64,000 nt of DNA from Comamonas resistens (GTDB lineage Bacteria > Pseudomonadota > Gammaproteobacteria > Burkholderiales > Burkholderiaceae_C), in NCBI RefSeq assembly GCF_030064165.1, contig NZ_CP125947.1, positions 2,418,001-2,482,000 on the forward strand, in the 5' to 3' direction. Every line of letters starts with the position of its first letter. The stretch's first letter is position 1. Made by a program: the position numbers and the translations under genes. The notes beneath the pieces are model-generated. The model did not search any database, was not told the DNA's origin, and saw nothing but the letters and a program-made list of their open reading frames with translations. Below, in pieces: positions 42,875-49,625 of this stretch.

Positions 42875-43915
42875 TCAAGCGCCAACAGCAGGTTTGCGGG
42901 CGGGGAACAGCTCCAGGGCCCAGGTGGTCATGGCGACCAGCGCCACGCACAGGCCGGCTACGCCCAACATGCCCATCAGGCCTTCGCCGCCCAGCGGCAT
43001 GCTGTACAGATACAGGCCGGCGCCAAACTTGGGCACGCTTTGCACGCCCATGAACAGCGCCCAGCGGAAGGCCCAGGCTGATGCAGCCAGTCCTATGCCC
43101 AGCACAAGCGTATATCCCTTGGCTCCCAGACGTTGCTCGCCGCGCAGCAGGGTCATCACCACGGCTGCTCCAAACACCGCCGAGCCCAGCATGGAGATGC
43201 GCCAGACGGGGAAGTCCTTGAACAGGCGCACGGCCATGTCAAACGACGGACTTTGGCCTGCAATGCCGGCCACGCCCCAGGTCAGGGCGCTGGCAACCAG
43301 GCCGGTAGCCAGCCACAGGCCCAGATTGCGCAGGCCGTGCAGGGTTTCAAAATCAGGCTGCAGCTTGGGCGGAAGAAAACGGTAGAGCACAAAGCCCAGG
43401 CCCACGGTGGCCAGCCAGCCACTGAGTGCCAGATTGATGGGGACCCACAGCGTGTTCCACAGCGGACGCGAGCGTATGACCATGATTTCGGCCCCGGTGT
43501 AGACCACGATGCTGAGCGTGGACAGCAGCAGCACGGGCACCAGGATGCGCATCAGCTTGTGCTTGCCCAGCCACCACAGTGCGCACATCAGCAGACACAG
43601 GCCGACAAACGTGGGCATGAGCACGGCGCCCAGACTCATCCACGACCAGGGCGTGAGGTGGGCATAGAAATGCCAGAAGCGTGCGGGCTGGTGCAGGTCG
43701 GCCAGCAGGGCGACAGGTGCTGCAACCGCGCTCATGGCCAGCACCAGCACGGCGGTAGGCAGCAGGCGCTGACGCAGCCCGTTGCTCGGGCCAAACACGC
43801 AGGCCGAGGTCAGCAGTGCGGCGCCGGTAGCAACGCCAACGAGGAAGAAATACTGCACGGCCCAGGGCAGCCAGGCGGCTTCATAAGCAGGGGTCAGGAG
43901 TTCGATGATTTGCAT
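42875..43915 (-). CDS. ttrC: NrfD/PsrC-type membrane subunit (TtrC)
   Basis: Polytopic membrane protein of 346 residues with about nine hydrophobic segments (WAVQYFFLVGVATGAALLTSACVFG, LLPTAVLVLAMSAVAAPVALLADLHQPARFWHFYAHLTPWSWMSLGAVL and others). The LADLHQPARFWHFYAH block is the conserved quinol-site region of NrfD proteins. It oxidises quinol and passes electrons to TtrB. Start 43915 (MQIIELLTPAYEAAW). Lies between ttrB (13 bases) and ttrA. Confidence 0.88.
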   Translation of the reverse strand: MQIIELLTPAYEAAWLPWAVQYFFLVGVATGAALLTSACVFGPSNGLRQRLLPTAVLVLAMSAVAAPVALLADLHQPARFWHFYAHLTPWSWMSLGAVLMPTFVGLCLLMCALWWLGKHKLMRILVPVLLLSTLSIVVYTGAEIMVIRSRPLWNTLWVPINLALSGWLATVGLGFVLYRFLPPKLQPDFETLHGLRNLGLWLATGLVASALTWGVAGIAGQSPSFDMAVRLFKDFPVWRISMLGSAVFGAAVVMTLLRGEQRLGAKGYTLVLGIGLAASAWAFRWALFMGVQSVPKFGAGLYLYSMPLGGEGLMGMLGVAGLCVALVAMTTWALELFPARKPAVGA

Positions 43916-43928
43916 GATGGGACTCCTT

Positions 43929-44792
43929 TCACAGATGCTCGGCCACCAGGCGAACAGTCGCCTGTCCATCAACGCCGTTCACGAACTCATCGGGCAGTCC
44001 GATGTAGAACACATGGGGCTTGGTCTTCATGCCGGGCTTGAGGACCTTGATCTCGTCCTTGTGGGCATGGATACGCTGGTTGATCTCGCTGTGCGCGTCG
44101 TTCAGGTCGCCAATCACGCGCGCACCGCCCACGCAGCTTTCCACGCAGGCAGGCAGCAGACCGGCTTCCAGCCGGTGTTCGCAGAAGGTGCATTTGTCGG
44201 CGGTCTGCGTCTCGTGGTTGATGAAGCGCGCGTCGTAAGGGCAGGCCTGCACGCAGTAGCCGCAGCCCACGCAGCGTTCGTTGTCGACAAGAACAATGCC
44301 GTCGGTGCGCTGAAACGTTGCTTGCACCGGGCAGACGGGCACGCAGGGCGGCTCGTCGCAGTGATTGCACAGGCGCGGCAGGCTGACCATGGCGGGGGCC
44401 GTGTCGTCGGGTTTGTCCACCTCGTACTGCAGCACCGTGGTGCGGAACTGGCCTATGGGCGGCTGGTTTTCGACCGAGCAGCTCACCGTGCAGGCCTGGC
44501 AGCCTATGCATTTGCGCATATCGACCAACATGCCAAAGCGCTTGCCTTCCATGCCGGGGCGGCGCTGTGGCTGGAAGCCGGGGTCGCCGGGCAGGGCGGC
44601 GCGGGCGCTGCCGGCCAAGCCAAAGCCGGCGGCCAGAGCAATCAAGTCTTGCAGAAAACCTCGTTTGGCTTGAAGTGGGGCGGCTGATGAGGTTTGAGCG
44701 CCAGCCGGCTTGTGGCTGCTGGCTTGGGCAGGGGCGCAGGTACAGGCGTTGCCGGATGAGCAACTGGAGGATTCTGGTGTGTGAAGTGGCAT
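43929..44792 (-). CDS. ttrB: Four-cluster ferredoxin subunit (TtrB)
   Basis: Protein of 287 residues. Four 4Fe-4S cysteine sets are visible: MRKCIGCQACTVSCSVEN, LCNHCDEPPCVPVCPVQATFQ, NERCVGCGYCVQACPYDARF and KCTFCEHRLEAGLLPACVESC. It relays electrons from TtrC to TtrA in the periplasm. The N-terminus is odd: a Cys-rich stretch (CSSGNACTCAPAQ) precedes a Tat-like signal in which the RR pair is KR (QAKRGFLQDLIALAAGFGLAG). ATG 44792 is preceded by AAGGAAGG. First gene of ttrBCA. Confidence 0.9.
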   Translation of the reverse strand: MPLHTPESSSCSSGNACTCAPAQASSHKPAGAQTSSAAPLQAKRGFLQDLIALAAGFGLAGSARAALPGDPGFQPQRRPGMEGKRFGMLVDMRKCIGCQACTVSCSVENQPPIGQFRTTVLQYEVDKPDDTAPAMVSLPRLCNHCDEPPCVPVCPVQATFQRTDGIVLVDNERCVGCGYCVQACPYDARFINHETQTADKCTFCEHRLEAGLLPACVESCVGGARVIGDLNDAHSEINQRIHAHKDEIKVLKPGMKTKPHVFYIGLPDEFVNGVDGQATVRLVAEHL

Positions 44793-44850
44793 AGCCCTTC
44801 CTTTCATCGTCGCAATGGCATCAGGGGAAACTGATGTTTATGCACAAAAT

Positions 44851-44867
44851 AGTATTTAATAAATACT
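44851..44867. promoter_or_regulatory. 17-bp palindrome in the ttrB leader
   Basis: AGTATTTA-A-TAAATACT, perfect 8-bp arms around one A. By the class II FNR geometry it would lie at about +10 to +26, a place typical for a repressor or for a second DNA-binding regulator. Confidence 0.6.
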
Positions 44868-44882
44868 TTTTATGTGCTTATT

Positions 44883-44888
44883 ACTATA
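44883..44888 (-). promoter_or_regulatory. -10 element of the ttr promoter
   Basis: TATAGT on the minus strand. Its centre is 32 bases from the centre of the FNR site, which places the FNR site at about -41.5 and the start of transcription near 44876. Confidence 0.6.
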
Positions 44889-44910
44889 TGAATGGGGTGC
44901 CGGTGCCTAC

Positions 44911-44924
44911 TTGATTTGAATCAA
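44911..44924. promoter_or_regulatory. FNR/Anr binding site upstream of ttrBCA
   Basis: TTGATTTGAATCAA matches the FNR consensus TTGAT-N4-ATCAA at every fixed position. It lies 119 bases before the ttrB start, in promoter position, and indicates activation when oxygen is low. Confidence 0.88.
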
Positions 44925-45376
44925 GTCTTGTTCGGGTAATCCCTTGCCGGAGGGGAATTGCCGTTCAGGAAAAAGCAGTGGCCCGAGGATGCAATCGTCA
45001 CATTAATGAACTGTTAAATATTGGACCCTGCAGGGTCTCGAATGTCTGCATGTTGAATTGGCGCAAGGAATATGGCATCGGCTCTGCCGGGATCTGTGGC
45101 AGTTCCGTATGAAGCGGCCTCAGGCCAAAGCCCAAACGCTGCCAATGGCCTTGCAGATTGAGGTGGGTGCTTCTGTTTTTGAAGGGAGGCCCTGGGGGAA
45201 TGTCCGACACCAGCCTGGGCGCACGAGGCGTTTGATCACTGTTTCTTTTGGGTAAGATGCTTGCATGCTGTGTGTGGCGATGAGTTTTTCTTCATCGCCG
45301 GGTCACAGTGATCGGCTTAGCGCAGCAAGTTTGCCTTGCGCTGAAACCCTATCAATCGTCACTAGAAAGGTTTGAT
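44925..45376. other. Intergenic region between the ttr promoter and the yqjD-like operon
   Basis: Only short frames on either strand without ribosome-binding sites (for example 44998-45210 minus, 70 codons), so I call no gene. At 45276-45299 GGCGATGA and TCATCGCC form an 8-bp hairpin (8-base loop, GTTTTTCT) in the probable leader of the yqjD-like gene. The promoter of that operon must lie here. Confidence 0.5.
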
Positions 45377-45688
45377 ATGTCTCGCTCTGTATCCGATACC
45401 GTCTCCAATGCCCAAGAAGATCTGGAAAAGCTGGTTGGCGATCTGCGTGGGCTGCTGTCCGCTCGCGAACTGGACAAGCTGCCCGAGATCAGCGCGCTGC
45501 GCCAGCGCATCGATGACAGCATGAACATGGTGCGCGACTCCGCCGTTCGCGCGGCCCAGGATGCCGCACGTCAGGCCCGCGATGCCGCCGATATGGCGGA
45601 TCGCTATGCGCATGACGAGCCGTGGCGTGTCGCGGGCGCCGCCCTGGCCGTGGGCGCGCTGGTGGGCTTCATGCTGGGCCGCCGCTGA
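45377..45688 (+). CDS. YqjD/ElaB family (DUF883) protein
   Basis: Protein of 103 residues. Long amphipathic helices (NAQEDLEKLVGDLRGLLSARELDKLPEISALRQRIDDSMN) end in AHDEPWRVAGAALAVGALVGFMLGRR, the conserved C-terminal membrane tail of the DUF883 family. In E. coli such proteins tether ribosomes to the inner membrane in stationary phase. Starts at ATG 45377 behind AAAGG. First gene of a yqjD-yqjE-yqjK-like operon. Confidence 0.92.
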   Translation: MSRSVSDTVSNAQEDLEKLVGDLRGLLSARELDKLPEISALRQRIDDSMNMVRDSAVRAAQDAARQARDAADMADRYAHDEPWRVAGAALAVGALVGFMLGRR

Positions 45689-45719
45689 TTGGCGGGCGGC
45701 GACATCAGGACGACTGCCT

Positions 45720-46115
45720 GTGAACTGGATTTCACTATTAGGTCTTGACGCATTGCAGGCGCGTTGGCGCGCCAGTCTCAATGAACTCGCGCTGGCTGCT
45801 GAAGACCGCGCAGATCTGGCCCAGCTCGAATGGCAGATGCACAAGCGCAGCCTTCAGACCCTGGTGGTGCTGGTGGTTGCGCTGGGTGGGTTGACGGTGG
45901 TGGTGCTCACGGTGCTGTCCATCGCCTTGATGGTGCAGTTCTGGGACAGCGACCATCGCACCACGGTGGCCTGGTGCCTGGCCGGAAGCTGGTTGCTGGT
46001 CTGGGTGCTGGCGCTGTGGCGCTTGCTGGCTGCGGTTAAGCAGTTGTCAGAGCCCTTCAAACTGACCCGTAACGAGTTCAAGGTGGACTGGAAGACGCTG
46101 AAGGAGAAGCTCTAG
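45720..46115 (+). CDS. YqjE-like membrane protein (DUF1469, phage holin superfamily III)
   Basis: About 131 residues from the GTG at 45720. ARWRASLNELALAAEDRADLAQLEWQMHKRSLQTLVVLVVALGGLTVVVLTVLSIALMVQFW and a second segment (WCLAGSWLLVWVLALWRLLAA) make a two-span protein with long N-terminal helices. DUF1469 proteins occur next to DUF883 genes; function unknown. One base separates its stop from the following ATG. Confidence 0.9.
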   Translation: MNWISLLGLDALQARWRASLNELALAAEDRADLAQLEWQMHKRSLQTLVVLVVALGGLTVVVLTVLSIALMVQFWDSDHRTTVAWCLAGSWLLVWVLALWRLLAAVKQLSEPFKLTRNEFKVDWKTLKEKL

Positions 46116-46116
46116 C

Positions 46117-46488
46117 ATGAATGCACTTCGGCAGGCACCAACCGATAGCTCCAAACCTGAGGGCTTTGATGCGGACCTTTGGGAAGATGCAACGCCCGAG
46201 CAGCAGCTTGTGCTCAAGCGCATTGCCAAGCAGCGTTCCCGTTTGCAGGCACGCTCGGCGGCGAGAGCCCAGGCCCAGACGTTGCAGACTCAGGTCCGTG
46301 ATGTCGAGCATGTGCAGCCTGATGCACCACTGGTCGATCGCGTCATCACCTTTGTGCGACTGCACCCGATTGCCACGGCGGTGGCGGGGGCAGCCTTGAT
46401 GGCTGTTGGCCCGCGCAAGCTGATGCGCTGGGGCAGTATTGCCCTTCCATGGGTCATGAAGCTGCAGCAGCGCCGCAGTCGCGCCTGA
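46117..46488 (+). CDS. YqjK-like protein
   Basis: Protein of 123 residues. A charged N-terminal helix (PEQQLVLKRIAKQRSRLQARSAARAQAQ) is followed by VDRVITFVRLHPIATAVAGAALMAVGPRKLMRWGSIALPWVM, weakly hydrophobic. Position and layout match yqjK, the third gene of the operon; the sequence itself is poorly conserved. Confidence 0.8.
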   Translation: MNALRQAPTDSSKPEGFDADLWEDATPEQQLVLKRIAKQRSRLQARSAARAQAQTLQTQVRDVEHVQPDAPLVDRVITFVRLHPIATAVAGAALMAVGPRKLMRWGSIALPWVMKLQQRRSRA

Positions 46489-46521
46489 CGCCCGGCCGCG
46501 GAGTTTCGCAGCCTCCAAGCA

Positions 46522-46556
46522 AACAGCCCGTGCAAGCATGCGCTTCACGGGCTGTT
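46522..46556. terminator. Bidirectional terminator between yqjK-like gene and pyrD
   Basis: AACAGCCCGTG and CACGGGCTGTT are 11-bp perfect arms, followed on the plus side by TTTC. It lies between convergent genes. Confidence 0.85.
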
Positions 46557-46601
46557 TTTCATTCGCAATACAGTGCCTCAGAAATCTGAGGCCATGCGTA
46601 T

Positions 46602-47660
46602 TCAGTGCATATGTGCGATGGCCTGGGCGGCTTCCGTCACCAGGTCCGGGCCGCGGTAGATCAGGCCGCTGTAGATCTGCACCACGTCTGCGCCCGCGCG
46701 AATCTTGCTCACGGCATCCGCTCCGCTGAGGATGCCGCCCACGCCGATGATGGGGAAGCGGCTGCCAAGGGCCGAGCGCAGCTGGCGGATGATCTGGTTG
46801 CTGGCTTCCAGCACGGGTGCGCCGGACAGGCCGCCGGTTTCCTCGGCATGGGGCAGGCCCTTGACGGCTTCACGGCTGATGGTGGTGTTGGTGGCAATCA
46901 CGCCGTCCATGCCGTGGCGCTGCAGTGTGGCGGCGATCACGCCGACCTGCTCCTCATCGAGGTCGGGGGCGATCTTCACAAATACCGGCGTGCGCTTGCC
47001 ATGCTCGGTGGCCAGTTGTTCGCGGCGGTTGGCAATGGCGCCCAGCAGGGCGTCCAGTGCCTCATCGCTTTGCAGCGCCCGCAGGTTCTTGGTGTTGGGG
47101 GAGCTGATGTTCACCGTCACATAGTCGGCATGGGGGTAGACGCCGTCCAGAGCCTTCAGATAGTCGCTGGTGGCATCTTCAATCGGGGTGGTGGCGTTCT
47201 TGCCGATATTGAGACCCAGCAGCATGGCGCCGCCATTGTTTCCTGCTTTTGCACGCACGCGCGAGCGGCGCACATTGGCCAGGAAGGCATCAAGGCCTTC
47301 GTTGTTGAAGCCCAGGCGGTTGATCAGCGCATTCTTTTCGGGGATGCGGAACATGCGTGGCTTGGGGTTGCCGGGCTGGGGGCGGGGCGTGACCGTTCCC
47401 ACTTCCACAAAGCCGAAGCCCATGGCGGCCAGTGCATCGATGCAGCGTGCATTCTTGTCCAGACCTGCGGCCATGCCCACGCGGTTGGGAAACTTCAGAC
47501 CGGCGAGCTCGATGGGGTCGCTGACCAGAGGACGTTCCCAGGCTTTTTGCAGCAAGGTATTCTGACCCTTTGCCATGAAGTTCATGGTGAAGTCGTGGGC
47601 GGCTTCGGGGTCCATACCGAAAAGAACAGGACGGGTCAGGGAGTAAGGAATAAGAGACAT
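46602..47660 (-). CDS. pyrD: Dihydroorotate dehydrogenase (quinone), class 2
   Basis: Protein of 352 residues, pyrimidine synthesis step 4, membrane-associated and quinone-linked. Class 2 marks: the N-terminal helical extension ([26 protein letters not shown]), [95 protein letters not shown] and GLSGAPV...[13 protein letters not shown] for FMN binding. Divergent from rpiA with 34 bases between the starts. Confidence 0.97.
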   Translation of the reverse strand: MSLIPYSLTRPVLFGMDPEAAHDFTMNFMAKGQNTLLQKAWERPLVSDPIELAGLKFPNRVGMAAGLDKNARCIDALAAMGFGFVEVGTVTPRPQPGNPKPRMFRIPEKNALINRLGFNNEGLDAFLANVRRSRVRAKAGNNGGAMLLGLNIGKNATTPIEDATSDYLKALDGVYPHADYVTVNISSPNTKNLRALQSDEALDALLGAIANRREQLATEHGKRTPVFVKIAPDLDEEQVGVIAATLQRHGMDGVIATNTTISREAVKGLPHAEETGGLSGAPVLEASNQIIRQLRSALGSRFPIIGVGGILSGADAVSKIRAGADVVQIYSGLIYRGPDLVTEAAQAIAHMH

Positions 47661-47694
47661 GGAGATAATCGCTGGATTACCTGGATTTTCCCTC

Positions 47695-48393
47695 ATGACG
47701 ACATCTGCTGCTTCCCTCTCTCAAGATGAACTGAAAACTTTGGTCGGACAAGCTGCCCTGAAATATGTGGTAGCTGGTGAAATTGTGGGCGTGGGCACGG
47801 GCTCCACGGTCAACAAGTTCATCGACGCGCTGGCCACCATCAAGGATCAGATCCCCGGCGCGGTCTCCAGCTCCGTGGCCAGCACCGAGCGTCTGAAGGC
47901 CTTGGGCATCAAGGTGTTCGATGCCAATGAAGTTCAGCGTCTGGCCGTGTATATCGATGGCGCCGACGAGATCGACGGCCAGGGCTATATGGTCAAGGGT
48001 GGCGGTGCGGCGCTGACGCGCGAGAAGATTGTGGCGGCCCTGGCCGACCGCTTTGTCTGCATTGCCGATGAATCCAAGCTGGTGGAGATGCTGGGCAATT
48101 TCCCGCTGCCCGTGGAGGTGATCCCCATGGCGGCAGGCCAGATCGCCCGTCGTTTCGAGGCCATGGGTGATGGCGTGACCGCGCAAATTCGCCAGAAGGA
48201 TGGTGCGCCGCTGGTGACCGATAACGGCCAGCATATTCTGGATGTGCGTGGTCTGAAGATTGCCGAGCCCCTGGCGTTTGAATCTGAAGTCAACCAGTGG
48301 CCAGGCGTGGTCACGGTGGGTGTTTTTGCGCACCAGAAGGCCGCGGTTTGCCTGCTGGGAACGGCTCAAGGCGTGCAGACGCTGGAATACTGA
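47695..48393 (+). CDS. rpiA: Ribose-5-phosphate isomerase A
   Basis: Protein of 232 residues, interconverts ribose-5-phosphate and ribulose-5-phosphate. Motifs [48 protein letters not shown] (DGAD-E and KGGGG-like active site) and [11 protein letters not shown] are typical. Start 47695 ([18 protein letters not shown]). Confidence 0.97.
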   Translation: MTTSAASLSQDELKTLVGQAALKYVVAGEIVGVGTGSTVNKFIDALATIKDQIPGAVSSSVASTERLKALGIKVFDANEVQRLAVYIDGADEIDGQGYMVKGGGAALTREKIVAALADRFVCIADESKLVEMLGNFPLPVEVIPMAAGQIARRFEAMGDGVTAQIRQKDGAPLVTDNGQHILDVRGLKIAEPLAFESEVNQWPGVVTVGVFAHQKAAVCLLGTAQGVQTLEY

Positions 48394-48412
48394 GCACAGC
48401 GCTCTTGTCCCG

Positions 48413-48442
48413 AAGCCAGCGGCGCCATGTCGCTGGCTTTTT
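48413..48442 (+). terminator. Terminator of rpiA
   Basis: AAGCCAGCG and CGCTGGCTT arms with a 9-base loop and a TTTTTG tail. Confidence 0.85.
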
Positions 48443-48453
48443 GTTATGTATTT

Positions 48454-48490
48454 GATAGCTGCTTGCGCTTGATGGGTAAGCGCTACATGC
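48454..48490. repeat. Dispersed palindromic element
   Basis: GATAGCTGCTTGCGCTTG followed by GGTAAGCGCTACATGC. Member of the dispersed family, 12 bases behind the rpiA terminator. Confidence 0.6.
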
Positions 48491-48498
48491 CGTTCTGA

Positions 48499-48804
48499 TT
48501 AAAAAAGGGTGACCAGCTCAAGTTGTTCAAACAAGGTGGCTGCTACTACCCACGCCAGCAGCAGCGAAAAGCTCCAGCGCATCAGGCGCAGATTGAACGG
48601 ATTGCGCTGATGGCGCCAGTGGTTGAACAGCTCGACTCCGCCCCATAGCAAGCCGTAGCTGGCAAAGAATGCGCCGACGATCAACTCGAAGACCAAGCGA
48701 TTCAAGCCATTGCGCAGTCCGCCATCCGAGACAAACCACATGGTCAGCAGCACCGGTATGACCAACAGGGCTGCGGATTTTTGCAGTTCTTCAGGCCGGG
48801 TCAT
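48499..48804 (-). CDS. Small membrane protein, unknown
   Basis: A 101-residue protein with three hydrophobic segments (ALLVIPVLLTMWFVSDG, LVFELIVGAFFASYGLLWGGV, WSFSLLLAWVVAATLF). Not recognised as a named family. Sixteen bases from the secreted glutaredoxin gene, same strand, so probably cotranscribed. Confidence 0.75.
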   Translation of the reverse strand: MTRPEELQKSAALLVIPVLLTMWFVSDGGLRNGLNRLVFELIVGAFFASYGLLWGGVELFNHWRHQRNPFNLRLMRWSFSLLLAWVVAATLFEQLELVTLF

Positions 48805-48819
48805 GGGCGGGTGTCCGAT

Positions 48820-49482
48820 TTAAAAGCGCAGACCCGCGGGATTGTCGGCTGTGCGCGTGCCTGGTTGCGGTGTGGCCGGTGCTTGCGGGACAGCGGGGCG
48901 CTGGGGGGCAGGATCTTTGGCAGCAGTGGCAGGTGCAGGGGCTGGCGTGGTCAGCGGGCGCGCAGCCGCCGCCTGATAGCCGCGTGGGAGCTTGGACTGT
49001 GTGGGGTAGCCCGCGGCATTGAGGTATTGGCTCCAGTTGTCGGCAGCAAAGCCCTTGAGGTGCTGGCTGCCAATGGTGGCAAAGGGCAGGCTGTCCTGGC
49101 CGCTGAGCTTTTTGAGTGCTGTCATGTCGGCCGAGGTTTCGATGGTGCGCTCGCCAAACGGAATGCCGCGCCCGCGCAGATACTCGCGCGCTTCGTCGCA
49201 GGGCTCGCAGTCCTTGCTGCTGTAGAGCATGACGGGGTAGCGCTCAGCCGACTGGCGCAGCGCATAGGGCAGTGCGCTGTCGGTGTGAGCAGCATTCGGC
49301 GAGGCAGGCGGTGCGCTGGGCTGGGCCTGTGCTGCCGTCGGCGCTCGGTCTGAAAACGTCACGCGGCCATCGGGGCCGACGATGCGATAAACGCCCTGGG
49401 CCTGCGCGGCAGATGCCATCAGGCTGACACAGGCCATGACAAGAGCGGCGGAAAGAACAGAGCACGAATGACTGCGTGACAT
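48820..49482 (-). CDS. Exported glutaredoxin-like protein with DUF4124 domain
   Basis: Protein of 220 residues with a Sec signal peptide (SCSVLSAALVMACVSLMASAAQA). A DUF4124 segment comes first (VYRIVGPDGRVTFSDRAP) and then a glutaredoxin fold with redox pair Cys92-x2-Cys95 (VMLYSSKDCEPCDEAREYLRGRGIPFGERTI ... DSLPFATIGSQHLKGFAADNW). The C-terminus is Pro/Ala-rich, probably cell-wall spanning or disordered. Likely a periplasmic disulfide enzyme. I start at 49482. Confidence 0.9.
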   Translation of the reverse strand: MSRSHSCSVLSAALVMACVSLMASAAQAQGVYRIVGPDGRVTFSDRAPTAAQAQPSAPPASPNAAHTDSALPYALRQSAERYPVMLYSSKDCEPCDEAREYLRGRGIPFGERTIETSADMTALKKLSGQDSLPFATIGSQHLKGFAADNWSQYLNAAGYPTQSKLPRGYQAAAARPLTTPAPAPATAAKDPAPQRPAVPQAPATPQPGTRTADNPAGLRF

Positions 49483-49580
49483 AAGCGAAGAAAGTGGGGC
49501 AAACAATATGGTGCCTGAGCATAACGGCATCTGTCGCCCTTCGGCTCAGGAATTGCCTGTGCGCTTGATTTGGCGCGCAC

Positions 49581-49608
49581 ACAAAAACGCCCTGCGGCGC
49601 AGGGCGTT
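49581..49608 (-). terminator. Terminator of prlC
   Basis: AACGCCCTGC (49586-49595) and GCAGGGCGTT (49599-49608) arms with a 3-base loop; on the minus strand the stem is followed by TTTGTGT. Also usable from the plus side. Confidence 0.8.
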
Positions 49609-49625
49609 GACGGCAAAGCGATGGA

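Noticed and set aside
44998..45210. Possible 70-codon gene on the minus strand upstream of the yqjD-like operon
   Set aside because: No ribosome-binding site, no family, a competing frame on the other strand; likely spurious.
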